A DNA stretch of 64,000 nucleotides, from assembly GCF_001949145.1 (NCBI RefSeq), contig NW_019091386.1, forward strand, positions 1,178,915 to 1,242,914. The letters are read 5' to 3'. Source of the stretch: Acanthaster planci (taxonomy: Eukaryota > Echinodermata > Asteroidea > Valvatida > Acanthasteridae). The translations under genes were made by a program, and so were the position numbers. Under the pieces are notes generated by a model that worked only from the letters and a program-made list of their open reading frames with translations, was not told the DNA's origin and made no database searches. Below are positions 12,387 to 39,369 of this stretch, one piece after another. Within the stretch, counting starts at the first letter, position 1. Each line of letters starts with the position of its first letter.

Positions 12387-14416
12387 GTCTTGCTGAGAAA
12401 CTTTAAATTTCTGAAACACAATTCTTTTTCCTTTTTTAATTATTAAGATAACAAGTCGTTTAATAATGTTTTCAATTACACCGGCTCATCGATCAAAGGC
12501 CGAACTTGAATTAGCAATTGTTGGCAATATTTTTTTGGTCACTCGTAATGCTACATATTAAGTGAATGTCAAATTCTAGATCGGTATTCAAAATAAGCCA
12601 ACTCCAACAAAGTGCAAACACTGGAAATAGGAATCATGGAAGTGCCATTATTTTGTATGTTATTACATAACCCACTGCAAATTTGAAAGTTAGGCTTAAA
12701 AGCTTTCGAGAGACTGATCAAAGCAACATTAAAATAATCTGAGGACTTGTAAGCATTTTAAAAACTTCTGGAGTTAATTCCTATCACTTTGCCTTCTCGT
12801 TTGTAGGTATCAACGAAACGAAATACAATCGTGCAATTTTTAAGTGCTCATCCTTGCAAATACCAAAAGAGGATTAAGTTCTAGATGTTACGACAACCTC
12901 AAATCTGAGAATGACAAATGAAGTGCTTCGCTGAAGTTTAATGTAAATAAATAAGGGCTGCTTAATTTCAGTTCAAACGTTGGTAGCGACAGAGAAAATG
13001 TACGACCTAGGCCCTAATGTCAATAGTCTTCAGTAACACCGGGTGGACTATGATTGTGACCTTTACAAGGACCATCGAAGGGTCAATAAAACGAGGAGTC
13101 CCTAAGGGTCAATAGGAAGGCAAAGCTAGTAAAATCCATTCGAAATAAAAATGGCTTAACATGTACTTACAATTTCAGAGATAGGGCAGTCACGTCCTTT
13201 CCTCCAAACGCATGTTCAACAAATGGGCCTTGGGGTTTTATCGCTTCATGACAATTGAGGGCGCTTTAGGCCCTTTCAGGCACATGATCGGCAAGTTCCA
13301 GTGCATCCATCAACCACTGGTAGTTTTTGCCTGGTATCCAGGATGCATTTTTGTGTAGAGGTCACCGGGGAAAATTGGCCAGTTTGCAACAAAAATGGTT
13401 CCGCACAAACTTACCGTGATTGCTCGAACCCTGATATAATTATGTGGTCGGCCCTGAAGACTGAATCTTATGCAATGAAATCAGTCATATCCCAAAATCA
13501 TTTTCTCAGATTTATTTACAGGATACAGAAACATATCAACACGTGTACAGAATTTAACTTTAGCCTCAAGTTATTTATGCTAAAAGAACATACTTCTGAT
13601 GAAAACTGACTGTACATGTATAACAGGTTCAGTCGTTCTTGCAATGTTACAGTTTCACACTGGAAATTTTGGAGGACAAATTTTGGGTAATGACAAAGAG
13701 ACATCCTAGTCACAGTGTCTCAATTTATCCGAATAAAATGCCCACAGGGTAAGTCCCATGACTTTCACCATGACAAGTTCAAAGTCTCTCGGATCTAGAC
13801 TGGTGACCTGACCTCTGAGGCTTCACTGACTGGCGCATGCCATTCTGATAATGCCCTTCTTGTAACCTGGTTGGTGAAGTTCTGAGGCACACAGAGCAGC
13901 ATGGAATACCTATTGGCTGACCCTGTGATCCTGTGTCAGAGGACTTCTCAAGAAAAAGATTTCTCCTGCACTGGCTCATCTTTGACTCTTATTATAGGCA
14001 AGATTCATGGAATATTTCCCCATGTGTCTTACCATCCATCCCTTATATGTAAAGCAATCATTTGCCATTCCAGCCTGGTATTTTTATGGCAAGTTTGTAT
14101 GTCCAACCTGGGCTACCATACCTATCAAGGGCGGATCCAGACCTTCATTTGGGGGATGGCCCAAATTTGTATTTGTTTTTTTTTAGGGGAAGGGCAACAT
14201 TTGGGAAATTTCTTTACGTAACCTTTTGTGGCCTTTCTGAAAAGTGAGGCTAAAATGTGGGGCTTTTTACACGCTTGTGGAAGGAAGGGGTGTGAAACAT
14301 TCCCAAGAAATTGTCATTTTCCATTTTTTCAAAAACTCCAAAAAATGTTACTTCTTTTGAGGGGCCATAGTCCCCCTCCCACAGACCCACCAATGACCCT
14401 TATTCCAATGTAGTGG
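12387..14416. other. Convergent 3' flanks of prominin and DDX41
   Basis: No coding feature is recognised. Plus-strand AATAAA signals at 12946-12951, 13085-13090 and 13732-13737 could end the prominin transcript. On the minus strand an AATAAA (plus-strand TTTATT at 13511-13516) could end DDX41. If the distal signals are used, the two 3' UTRs would overlap. The stretch around 14122-14400 opens with AAGGGCGGATCCAG and resembles decayed transposon sequence. Confidence 0.45.
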
Positions 14417-14824
14417 TTTACCAGACTGTGGTACAGTTGTTTACCAATCCGTGGTGCTGTTTGCAAGGTAATCTTTGTAATGACGAGTCTACCATCTCTC
14501 TCTAGACCTTGGCCTACAGTGCAGCTGTGAACAGCAGTCCATCTTGCTGCCTGCCAAGTAAACTTAAAGAAATGTCCATCTCCGCCACAACATATCATCC
14601 CTGTTAAAAGCCTGCTGTAAGGTTTTCTACCAGTCTTCAGCACGCTTGGCCAGGCAGCCTTCAAGTGACAGCATGCAACCTCTAGCACAGTCTATCGTCC
14701 CTTCCTGGCCGGTGGTAAAGCTGCCTATCAGACCGCAGCACTGGTAGCAAGGCAGTCCTTGATTTGAAAAGTTTCGGGGCCTGGCATGGTTTACCGTTAT
14801 TCCTCCAGCCAATGGTGGAGATGA

Positions 14825-28279
<13,455 letters not shown>

Positions 28280-28998
28280 CTTTCTCACCGAGAGATCCTG
28301 AACTTAAATCTACCAAAACGGTGCCCTTACGCTTGTTTAACAGGATACACGTAACGCATCTGCAACGAAATACAACTCATCGTATATAGTCGAGTCTGCA
28401 CACACCTTCAGACCAGTATATTGCTTTTTTCAACATTGAAGAAGCCTGGGATGCGTTTATGTTTTTTACTTTATCTGTTTCCCGCCGCACAAAATCTCAA
28501 AAAGAATTATTTGATATACACGTAGTTACACGGTATCAGACTAAAGCAAAAAAGCCTTCAGAACATAAACTCGTTTCAGGCATATCAAAAAAAGATGCTC
28601 TGTCGTGCGCACGTATGAGAACGTTTAACGTTGATCCACAAGGAACTTTTCACCCGATAGAATTTACGGAAGTTAATCGACTGAATTAAGTTTAGTGAAA
28701 ACTCGACCAACACATGTAGGCATACGATACGTAAAGCTTTGCCATAGACTTTCTACAAGTACATGTACATGTACAAGCACCCGTCCTGCATGACAGGTCA
28801 CATCACATATCCGGAAATTTCTGTACGAACAAGGAAGTTGAACCACACGAAGTTGACTTGGGCCCTTGGGGTGGTGAGATTTGCTCGTTCGTGTCTTTTC
28901 TCCATTTCGTTCTCATGCATGCCGCGAGCAGGTAGATTCAACGAATAACTCTCTTCTTGTAAAATCAGCAAACTGGTGATCGAAAATAGAGCCCAAAG
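28280..28998. promoter_or_regulatory. Divergent promoter interval between DDX41 and the DOK gene
   Basis: The two start codons face away from each other across 719 bp, so both 5' UTRs and promoters must share this interval unless untranslated first exons lie elsewhere. No TATA box is obvious at a convincing distance from either start. A 76-codon open frame at 28459-28689 has no recognisable similarity and is probably chance. The sequence contains ACATGTACATGTAC palindromes near 28752. Confidence 0.55.
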
Positions 28999-31900
28999 AT
29001 GGAGATACCGCCGATAAAGAAGGGATATTTGTACCGGCCGCAGAAAGCGGGTTTGAAGGTGAGTTGTCATGGTTGTGCTGCGATTCCTGGAGGGGATGTC
29101 GTGAACAGGTGGGCTAGAATCTAATTGGGAATGTACATGTATATACCCTTCCCATATACACGCTCAAATTATTTCCAGGACCATGACTGGTGAGTACGTG
29201 TATTTGGAAAGAGCTCCACACATACGGACGCCGCTTGACACCCCATGCACCATGTGCACAAACCAGTCACTGGTCAGAAAAAAAGTGTTTTCAACATAAC
29301 AGACTTTGTATTTTCCTTTATAAATTGAACATTTCTGGACATATTTTTGCTTTCTGATAATAGGTCACCTGAGGGAATAATTACTGGCATCCGTGTATGC
29401 CGCAGGGTTGTTTGATTTAAATCATTCGATTTAAATCAATGGGAAAAAAATTTAAAAATCACTATTTTAATTCTCGATTTTTTCAAAGAAAAAAAACGGT
29501 TAGTTACTGAAGGAACTTCAAAGAAAGCACTCATTAAGTTAAAATTGATCATTTTATGTGCAATACACATTAGGGGCCCTACGTATTCTGACGCAATTTA
29601 CATATGTACATGTACTTGTTGTAGCCTATGTTCAATTCGAAGTGATGTTCCTGCACAGAATTAATCTCTTGCCTGTGTACCATTAAAATTTGCTTTGCAC
29701 ATAAACAACTGTCATTAGCTGTTATATAACATTCTACATATGCAAATGCCCCCCCCCTGCTTTGCAGGCCATTGATAAAACCACTTGTGGTCAGAATAGC
29801 CACATCAGTGACAGCAAAGAAACAGTTCACATGTGATCTACATGTATGTCTGTGGATGTAAATAAAGTATACATGTAGTGAGCGTTGTACATGTGAATGG
29901 TACCAGTAGTTGCAATGAAAAGGATTGAGAGTGAATTTGGGGTGTTTCAAGCAAATGGTTATGATGGTTAGGCCCAACTGTTATTTAATTTTTTTTTAAT
30001 TCTATTTAAATAAAAAAAATTGATTTAAATTTTAAAAATTGATTTAAATTTTAAAAATTGATTTAAATAAAAAAATCTGATTTAAATAAAAAAATCTGAT
30101 TTAAATTTTAAAAAATGATTTAAATCAAAACAATCTGATTTTTTTTAAAAATCATGATTTTTATCAACCCTGGTGTATGGAACTCTTTCCATGTAGATGT
30201 ATTTTTACTGATCGTACATTTGAAATTTCCGTTTAAACAACAGCTCTGTTCAGCGCTATCTTGACTCTTGAGCAAATTTATCGATAGTGCTCTGTCCCTC
30301 CTGAGTTGATTTGCCTATGAAGGGATTTTTTCAGAGGCAAAGCAGCTCCGGATGTAGTACAGTAAATTTGCGTAAGTTTCAAGATTGCAGCTGAAACGAC
30401 ATTCAATTTTAGAAATTGCAGGTGTACATATAGTAGACCTAATGTTGACAGTGCCTGGTCTGCAAAATGTTTTAGGCATATACCTACAATTTTCTACATG
30501 TATGCCTGCTTTTGACCAAATTTAACTTCTTCATGTTGTTTTCATTTTATATGTAGCTCAGTGGACATTGTAATATAAATAAGCCTACAGATGTGAACTG
30601 TTTACCACTAGCGTGATGAATTTGATTTCCATTTTATTTCATTTTGTTGGTTTATCATTGTCTTCTTTTGTAACAAGATACATATATTTCCCCAGGGCAA
30701 GAATATTGGTGCTTGTCAATGTCATTCTGTCTCTCTGAGCTTAGAGAAGCAGATAACGACGCTGTCTCCTTGTCTGTGGGATGAAAATGTACATGTGCAT
30801 GTACCGGGTACATGGTATATGTACATGTACCGATAGCCAGGGCTAAGCTCATACATGTAGTTTGTGCATGATGAACTGATGTGTTACGTTGGACAGGATT
30901 GATCAATCTGCACAATGGCCTGGTCACTCTGAGCAATTGGTCTATCCTGCATTAGTTAAATCTCCAACTTGACTTCCGGTTTTCAAAACGATCTTCCACA
31001 GTCACGAATCGGAAAGAGAAGGCAATTTGGTAACGGTAGAATTATCGGCAAATCATGCTGTGAGAAATTCAACCCGCGTGTCTGCGGTTTAAAGCAGACA
31101 TTACATGCACGCTCGTTTAACTCTTGATTGCCTAATTGTCCGGTTCGACTTTCTGCTGAAGTATCGTTACCTATGCGTATTGGGAAAAATTGTGGGAAAA
31201 ATGTATTTGCTGTGTGTACATGTACTTGCTGGGCGGCATGCAACATTAAGACCAACTGTGTAGGAACTCACTGTAAAACTCATCGCTTTTCGACAAAGAA
31301 TCTTTTTTGGATGGATGGATGTATGTATGCAGCACGTACGAGTATTTATTTGCTCTGCCCAGAAAGTCTGAGCGATCGCCAACCACTGGTCGATCTTACT
31401 GGGATGATGTACTCAGGATGTATTTTTTTGTTCAGGTTACCAGGCGAAATCTACTACTTAGTCGACTAATTTTCATCATTTTGAGCCTTCCCAGACATTT
31501 AGCCTCATGTCGTCGATCAAGTTTGGCGTGCATGCAGTTAGTGAAGATGTGGCTCATGGCAAATGGCATAGAATGCTTTTTTTTAACTGCTCTGCCCAGA
31601 AGTCTGGGTTTTCAATTCTCTGTTCCCTTATTCACATATTTTTATAGCAATTTACACCCATACGTACATGTAATAATGATAATAATATTATTAATAATCA
31701 GTTCTTATGTATACATATAAGTCGTCATACGGTAGCTGTTTCCTTTTTTTTTTTTTTTCAAATTTTTAGATGATTTTTTGCTTGCGGAGGGGGGTTAGGG
31801 GGAGAATGACTTGCCTGCTAAGAGACTTTCCCAGGGGCATGAATTTCCAAAGTTGAATACTTCCAACACGGCCAGCAGAGTGCCTAAAGAGGCTATGGTT

Positions 31901-34900
31901 ATGTGGGTAGTTGAGTCCACTGCAAGTCAGTCACAATGAAGCCAAGTTCAGGTCATTGGAATGAGCTGTGACAAAAGCATTCCTTAGTCATTGCTCATCC
32001 AGTCGCTTGCAACTGGACTTGTAGAAGGACCTGCGATGAACTCTGTTGCCCTGGGACATAGTACATACTGTAAGAGGTGTGTACCCTTTTCAGGGCTAGT
32101 ATTTCACCTGCATGCAGATGTTAAGGCCCAACAGTGTGTATGTACAAAGCATCTGTCCCAGCTGTACATGTAGGCAGGACAGTCCCAACTTGGTGCTGAG
32201 GTTGGGCCAGGCCAACAATGCTATATACGTTGTGTGTGACACACAGGCACAGTACACCTGTGACGTTGTCATTTCTTGACAAGCACATCGGAAACATACA
32301 TACATGTGCTACATGTACATGTAGGTGAATCTACGTGTACGTGTAGGTTTTTGTTTTGTCTTGAATGAAATGCTGGAGTGGCGTACGTGTATTTTGATGA
32401 AGTCTGTCCGGTGTGAGTCGCATAAACCTAGAGAAGGCTGGGAATTTTTTCCCTAGAAATTTGCTGACTGTAGATGGGCTGGCCCATCTGCCGCGCTACA
32501 AGTTGTTTTTGTACTTGACGTGGACGGTACTCCCTTCTCTTGCCCACAGAAACACTGGGTGAAGCGGTGGACTCTTCTGTACCCGGCCTCAGAGGCCCAA
32601 CCACCCCGCCTGGAGACTTTTGACAGCAAGGAGGCCGCGGCCAAAGAGGGCACCAAGCCGTCGCTCATCATCTTGTCTGGCACGTGCCAGGCTACCCAGA
32701 CCACCCAGCACCGATCCAGGGATTTCGTCATGGACCTGACCGTCGAGGAGAAGATTTACGTCTACGCGGTTGATTCACAGTAAGTGAAGAGACGAGGTGA
32801 AATCGAATGACTCGACTTTTGGGGGGTTAGGGATATTCTCCCACGAACAAAGGCATTCAGTACTCTGACATCGAGATGAACCCGTTCTACTCCTTTTGGT
32901 CTCAACAAGCCTTTATGAGTTCTTCTAAAGATGTCTCGGACACAAAATACTTTGCAATGAATTGTAGCATTTGCCAGTTTTGCCTCTGATTTCATATTTC
33001 GTGTTAGAAAATGAGCACCAAGTCTTTGAAAACTAAAATGCGGGGGGGGGAAAAAAAGGTCACACTCTTGGTGTAATTCTGTGCATCCATCAGGGAGGAG
33101 CTGGACACCTGGCTACAAGTGCTCGGTGAGGTCACAGCAGGTCGTCCGGGCAACAGGGCATCGATCGTACCTGACCTCCCCTCCTTCAGCAGCGAGACTG
33201 GAGAAGGCCTGCAGGAAAACACCTTGTATGACTCGTATGAGAGTAAGTGCTTCGCAAAGGGGATATTGTACCAGACATTTGCTCAGTGAATGCATTTTTA
33301 GGCTCAGGATTTATCCCAGTTTTGTAACTGAAACTCTTCGGTGTTTATACGAGAGCCCCTCCATTGTAAAAAATCTGATATTTTGGAAGGAAATACATAG
33401 ATCTGCTCACCAGCGTTAGAAATTTATGTTAAAAGCAAAGAGATGGGGCGTGTAATTTTGTCAAAGCAAATATTCCACGTTCAAAAATTGGTTTTGCGCG
33501 CCATCAAATCAGGTGGAGAGAAGAAACAGTGACTCCACTGGAGAGGAGGGCTGGCTGAGGAGCGGCAGGTATTCACAGAAAGTGCCTGGAGAAATAGCAA
33601 AGGATGAGTAACCGAAATTCCTCTCCCAGTTGTCGGTGTCAGCCGTTTCATCTTTCGCAGATCCCTCAAAAATCGGCTCTCTTTGATGTTGAGACTTGTT
33701 AGTTACACTTTGTGCATGTATGTGTACATACCCTCCCCACCGTATACAAACATTTACTCGGAAAAATACGGTACGGTAGATTATCCTCAGAACACAGGAA
33801 GATAAAGTGTCACCAGCACTTTAGGTTGTTGTTTTTTTTTCACCTTGTGTTTTTCTGTGACCACGATGAGAGCTCACCTTTTTCCAACAATATTCCCCTA
33901 TATGTTTACATACATCAGTTTTTACTTCATGCCTGCTTCCTGCCTGTTTCAACTCTGCATGTCTTTACTCTAACAGTATTTTTAGAAAAGACTCGGGTGA
34001 ACGGATCCCCTTAGTCATTGGGTTTGCAGTTCGAATTTGTTTCCTTAAAGGAAAATGGTAGTTTTAATTTTTGGAAGAGCCAGATGCACACGTGATTAAA
34101 TGGATTGAAACACAGCATTGTGCGGTGCAAAAAATCACACCCACATTGTCATGCGTGAGCTGCTTGGAAAGATTCCTCGTAGCAAGATATGAAAACTGCT
34201 TTGTATTTCCTGTCTGTTTCAACTGTGCGTGTACACGTATTTACTTCGACAGTATTTTTTAGAAAAGAGTCAGATGTTGGCTGTTTTTCATAAAAACAAG
34301 GATTTTATGAAAGAAGTCCTTGTCGCTGATAGATTTAATTGACTGTTTTAGTGGGTTTTTCCCCATTACCTGCAGCTTTGCTCATTTGCGACAATAATTT
34401 TCTACATGACATTGAAATTTGAAAAGATAGTTAGGAAATAATCATCACCCTCAAGAAATTGCATTGGATTTGGAGTCTCGGTGAGTTGGTTTTTCACCCA
34501 ACTGATACAAAGAACTCTGCATGCACTTATAAAGGTAATGGATCTACAGGTACCGGTACATGTACAGTAATTAAGTAACTAGGCATGTCTGTCACTTAGT
34601 GCTAGCCTTGGACGAAATAGCGGTGAAATAGCGGTGGTTTCACTTGAATAAAGTCTCTCTGTTGTCTATCGAGTCAGAAAAAAGGAGTACTTAAAAGGTA
34701 TAGGAAAGTCGCGGAGAATTGGGCGTCCTCAGTGGAATCCTGTTGTCAGAGGAAAAAGTCATTCAATCAAGGTCGTGCCAAGGTGATTTTTTGACGGGCC
34801 CGCATTTGATGTGATCACAGAATAATGATAAATTCACATGTACAGGCTACACGTACCTGTATATCCATGTGGGTCCGTAGAATACCGAAGTGAATACGTG

Positions 34901-36877
34901 TACGTCACATGCACAGTTATGTAATGCTTGTAAAAGGCATTTACTCGAGAACCAGCACACCAACCAACACACATGCATACTCCATTCATTTGCATTACAC
35001 TTCCTGGTTCAAAATGACGTCACACTTCAGCACTCTATAGTGGTCCCTTTGACATTCTTGGAGTTCATAATACCCAAACAACTTTTCTATGCAAAATGAC
35101 AGTGAAAGATCACAAAAATTGTCACGTTCTTGTCCTGGAAAAGTCATTGCATTTGATGTTCAGATTTCGCTAGGAACCCTGCACAACTTACTAGTTTCTT
35201 TTGGAGGGATGGGAAAATTCAGGCTGATTTTTTTTTTCAATTTCAGACTGTTCCCAAATGTTTCATTTGATTTGTTTGTTTTTGTTTTTTTTTTCATGTA
35301 CAGCGATGACATTCAACATTGCTATCAAGCCCACTGCCTTCAGTGACTCACTCAACCTCCAGGGTAACTACACCCTGCAGATTGACTCTGTGAAATTGTC
35401 ACTCCTTGACGAGAACACTAACAACGTGCTGTACGCGTGGCCATACCGATACTTGCGACGGTACGGTCGGGACAAAACGTCCTTCTCGATGGAAGCCGGG
35501 CGGAAATGTGAGTCGGGCCCCGGACTGATCATGTTTGAAACAAAGGATGGCAACGACATCTTCCATAACATCCAGAACTTTGTGAACAACATTTCAGGGC
35601 GGCAGCAGACGCCACCAGTCCAGTCCCACCAGAGCCACTCCCCCAGCTTCCTCCGGGAGGGGCACCACCCCCAGCTGCATGAGTCTGGTCGCAAGCCGGC
35701 CAGCCCTGCCAAGGTAGGCAGCAAGCCTCCACTCGTGGTGCCCCGTGCTGGCCACCCGGCAGTGGATCCAGTGAGTGCGCTGGTCACGGAGAGCACCCTC
35801 TTCAAGCAGAAGCTGGCCCAGCGGAAGGGTGCCGAGGACCCGGTTGAGGAGGTCACATCGACGGAGCCCAGGAAGCCCAAACAGTACCAGCCCAGGGGGA
35901 GCAAGGAGAGGCCGCCCCCCACCCAGCCTGCACTGTCCAAGCCTGCACCACCCCAGCCTGAACCTGTCTACTCAGAGGTGACGGAAAGTCTGGACCCATC
36001 AGCCAGTGAACCTCTCCCACCCATGCCAGAGGGAGAATACTCCCTCCCCGAATCCAGTGACATCCACCTCCGGCCACCCATGCCTGCCACCTCCGATCTT
36101 CCAGAATCCAGTGAATATGATGTCCTAAACTCTACCATGGCCCCACGACATCTCTACGACACCACTGTAGAAGAGCCTATTATGGAAGGATGGCGAATGT
36201 ACGGCCGCACCGAAGACAACATCCACACTGAAAACTACATCAAAGGGTTGCGAATCTTAGAGGACGAGGAACCTAGCAGCGAACCCGAGCCTACCAAGCC
36301 CATTGCCAAGCCCACAACCGTCAAGTCCAAGCCTCCCACAAAGCCCATGCCCTTGCCCAAAGCCCGACAAATTGTTCGCACCACCAGGAATGCCCAGACC
36401 CCCGACACCAAGAAGGACCCACCTCCAACGATGGCCAGTGACAAAACTTATGACCTAGTTGGGGCCCTGCTGCCACCCGGCGCTAGCACAGGACCAGCGG
36501 CAGTCGACAGCATGGACGTGTATGACCACTTCGTCCGTCCTGCCATCATCCCTCCGGTTCCTGCCCCCAGGAAGACACACACCGGCCAGATGTCACAAGC
36601 GGACGAGTCTGAACTCTATGACCACCTGCAGCGAGAGGCCAACACTGGCGGGTCGAGAATGACACCCAAGCCTTACATACCCAAGCAACGGTCGTTCGAC
36701 CCTGAGGATGCCTACGATGTTTTGCGCGTGGACGACCAAGCCGCAGGGGCCAGCCTCGGGGCTGGTGTACTACCAGAGGAGTCACAGTACATCGAGGCAA
36801 ACCTAACCCAACCAGGTTCCAACCCCAGTGCCAGCGAGATGGACGAAAACCCTTACGATGTTGTTGTGTATCAGTGA
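28999..36877 (+). CDS. DOK-family docking protein (PH + IRS-type PTB + multi-tyrosine tail), complete
   Basis: DOK proteins are membrane-recruited adaptors phosphorylated by tyrosine kinases; they bind RasGAP, Nck or Crk SH2 domains and dampen Ras/MAPK signalling. Exons: 28999-29058, 32550-32779, 33094-33242, 35304-36877; all phases agree, giving 670 aa. The PH domain (about residues 5-113) starts IKKGYLYRPQ and ends with the helix EELDTWLQVLGEV. The PTB domain (about 148-246) contains LYAWPYRYLRRYGRDKTSFS and GRKCESGPG, closely like DOK1. The rest, all in one exon, is Pro/Ser-rich with repeated tyrosine motifs (VYSEV, EYSLP, EYDVL, LYDTT, TYDLV, VYDHF, LYDHL, PYIPK, AYDVL, QYIEA, PYDVV) and PxxP stretches. 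The long tail favours the DOK1/2/3 type over DOK4/5/6. The first intron (3.5 kb) carries a hAT-like MITE. Confidence 0.93.
29403..30172. mobile_element. hAT-like non-autonomous transposon in DOK intron 1
   Basis: The left end reads CAGGGTTGTTTGATTTAAATC and the right end, reverse-complemented, reads CAGGGTTGATAAAAATCATG. The interior near the right end is built of GATTTAAAT(A)n units (29996-30135). The flanks carry GTGTATGC at 29393-29400 and GTGTATGG at 30173-30180, a 7-of-8 target duplication of the 8 bp size made by hAT transposases, with two extra bases at the left junction. No transposase frame. Confidence 0.75.
35304..36877 (+). CDS. DOK last exon: PTB domain and phosphotyrosine tail
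   Basis: After the ATGTACAG acceptor two bases complete a Thr codon, then MTFNIAIKPTAFSDSL opens the PTB fold. The phosphopeptide-binding arginines expected in RRYGRDK and GRKCESG are present. The tail of about 420 codons has at least eleven tyrosines in SH2-ligand-like settings and repeated Pro-rich patches such as KPPTKPMPLPK. The stop TGA is at 36875-36877. The exon is uninterrupted in frame, and large antisense frames over it are shadows. Confidence 0.93.
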
Positions 36878-39369
36878 ATCCTGTCAACTTCCATACAACG
36901 TTAAAGCAACCATGCTGCACTCTGTCAAGCCAACAAGGACGTCGAGATCGCTATGAGGTAAAGTTGCTGTTCAAATTCCTTATCAGCCACCTTGTACGGT
37001 GCGTGCATTCACCGAGTACACCAGGTACAAGGTGTACATGTAAGTAACAGTCTTGACTCACGTAATGCAAGCCAATCCTTCCCAGCTGGTAAGCACAAAC
37101 AAAGTCTCTGTTTGTTTCTCTTGGAGTTAAATATGCCCCGAGGACAACACCCCGAAATTTCTCCATTATCCTGACTGAAAACACTGGCTAATTATTGTAT
37201 GAATTTGAGAAACAGTATTCCTGAAGAATTATTCCATTTCATCCCTATTAGAGATGTGAGCATTTTTCCACATGTAGATTTTATGGACTTGCTTGTAAAT
37301 GTACATGTACGTACATGTGCGGCCACATGTGCCACAGATTATAAACAGGACATGCCTTCGAGTGACTTCCTGAAACTCTATTCTGGCTGGCTCGTAAAAA
37401 AAATTAAACACTGTGATAAACTGACAAAAACATCTTGATAAAACAAAGGAATTCAAAACAAGATAAATGCCCTTTATAACAACACTTATCAGTGTTGTGA
37501 GATGAAATGAATATCTCATCGTAAACATTTTCACCATTTTGGGGGGGAGTCCTCGTTTTCTTGTTTGTTATGGAACCCGACAAACAAAATCATCTCTTCC
37601 ATAAACGATAAGGCCCTGAAAAGCATTGCTTGCCAACTTTTTTTGTTTTTTTTTTTCTAATTTTCTAAATATAGCTTGTTCAGCCATTCCCTACTGGTAA
37701 GGAGTTTTCCCAAAAAACATGGCCTGATTGAGGCGGTCCTTGCCAAATTTATTTACCGATGTGTCTAAATGCGTGCAGGCACGCCATTTGGGGGGGGGTG
37801 TCTGTGGCTTGATCATTTGACATTGGTTTTAGCTGCTTCTTGTTGATGCTTCCTCCATGTACATGTACATGTACCGGTAGGCCTGGATTCACAGTGATTT
37901 CACTGCTAGCTTGTGGCTGTCAACTTGGTACAGCTGCTCACATTCGTACATGTACATGTAACTCGGTTCAAAAATCATACCTGGATAGGTAAGAAGTGTA
38001 TATTTTCATTAATTGTCACGAATCTGGCAATGTTATTTGTTCCGGAGGACCATACATGTACATGTACTGTATGTCAGATTTTCTTTGAAATGCAACCATG
38101 ACATCACGTCACTCGTGTCTGCAAAGCAGCTATTCACACAGCTTTCAACAGGGGTCAAAATATCCAGGGTTATTGTTGTAGTGTACATTAACTTACATGT
38201 ACCATACATGTACATTTTTTTTACGTCACACCATGCATAAACCGGAACGATGAAGAGTCCAAACACACATGTATGTCTTCATACAGCAAGTTTTTGTACT
38301 CTCCACACACAGTGCCGGTGTGTAAACATGTATCAGAAATCAACAGACACTCACAGGCACAAATTCACCATATTCATTATTATTATATGACATATATTCA
38401 TTATATGACATTCTGTTAAAGGAAATGGAAGTGCACTGCACATGTACGCGTTGGTGTTTGTTGTTACACACCATACATGTACACATCAGACAACAATGTC
38501 TCTTCTGTGATGTAAACACCAGACACTATATTATACCCAATAACTACACTGTGCATGCACCGTTTGAATGTGACACTTGGAGTTAACCTTTTGCAACATT
38601 ATCATCATGAAAGCACTGTGCACTCAACAGTTTGTTAGACCTTATGGGAAAATGCCAGGATACATACATGTGTACTTGTACATTCCCAAGCCAGCTCAGG
38701 GTTCATGTACGACCCACAATAACAAAAGAGGGAGGGAGGGGGGGCTGGCCTTCAACAGCCAGAGCGTGCGTTCTTCATCTGGCAATTTAGTGCATTTTAT
38801 AGCCAGGTGTATAAAGAAGTCGGTTGATCAAAGGTTTCAGGCAGGATAGAGAGCTTGGGGTGTTTAGCAGATGCATGTATAAACGGTCAATGTTTGCCAC
38901 TCAACCAGGATACCACAATCAAGCAGGGCACTTCCTCCCCGGAGTGTCCATACATGTAAATATCCAACGTACTGAGTTCTGCTCACACAATGTACAACGT
39001 ACTACTTTAAAGGTACAGTCCCACATTTGCAGCTGTCCATAAAGTAACTGATGGAATTGTTGAAAAGCACACTTGGTTTCAAGATACCGCACATGTTGTT
39101 ACCTGTTTGGGACTCAGCTCTCCATGAAATAATCCTTTCAAGCAAGCTGTCATTTTGGAGAAAGCTGTGAAAGAAGACTATTCCGCGGAGCACACACAAG
39201 CGTTGACATGATGACCGTCTACGCGTTGCTATAATTCGCTGGATCAGTACGCAGCCTTGCGTAGCTGCTGTAAATGGAACAAGAGTGACTCCTCAATTCT
39301 TGATTTGAAATCAAGATCCTAACTTTGTTTTTCTTGAAATATCCAGCATGCACTTACAGCTCCAACTGT
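36878..39369 (+). other. DOK 3' flank and intergenic DNA rich in ACATGT palindromes
   Basis: No gene is recognised. ACATGTACATGTAC-type palindromes occur at, for example, 37302, 37858, 37948, 38054 and 38204. No strong AATAAA lies close to the DOK stop, so the 3' UTR may be long or may use a variant signal. Confidence 0.5.

Noticed and set aside
28459-28689. 76-codon frame in the DDX41/DOK promoter interval
   Set aside because: No recognised motif and no splice or conservation evidence; at most an upstream ORF.
35368-35940. 190-codon minus-strand frame over the DOK last exon
   Set aside because: Antisense shadow of a GC-rich coding exon; the plus frame has the PTB domain and clean phases.
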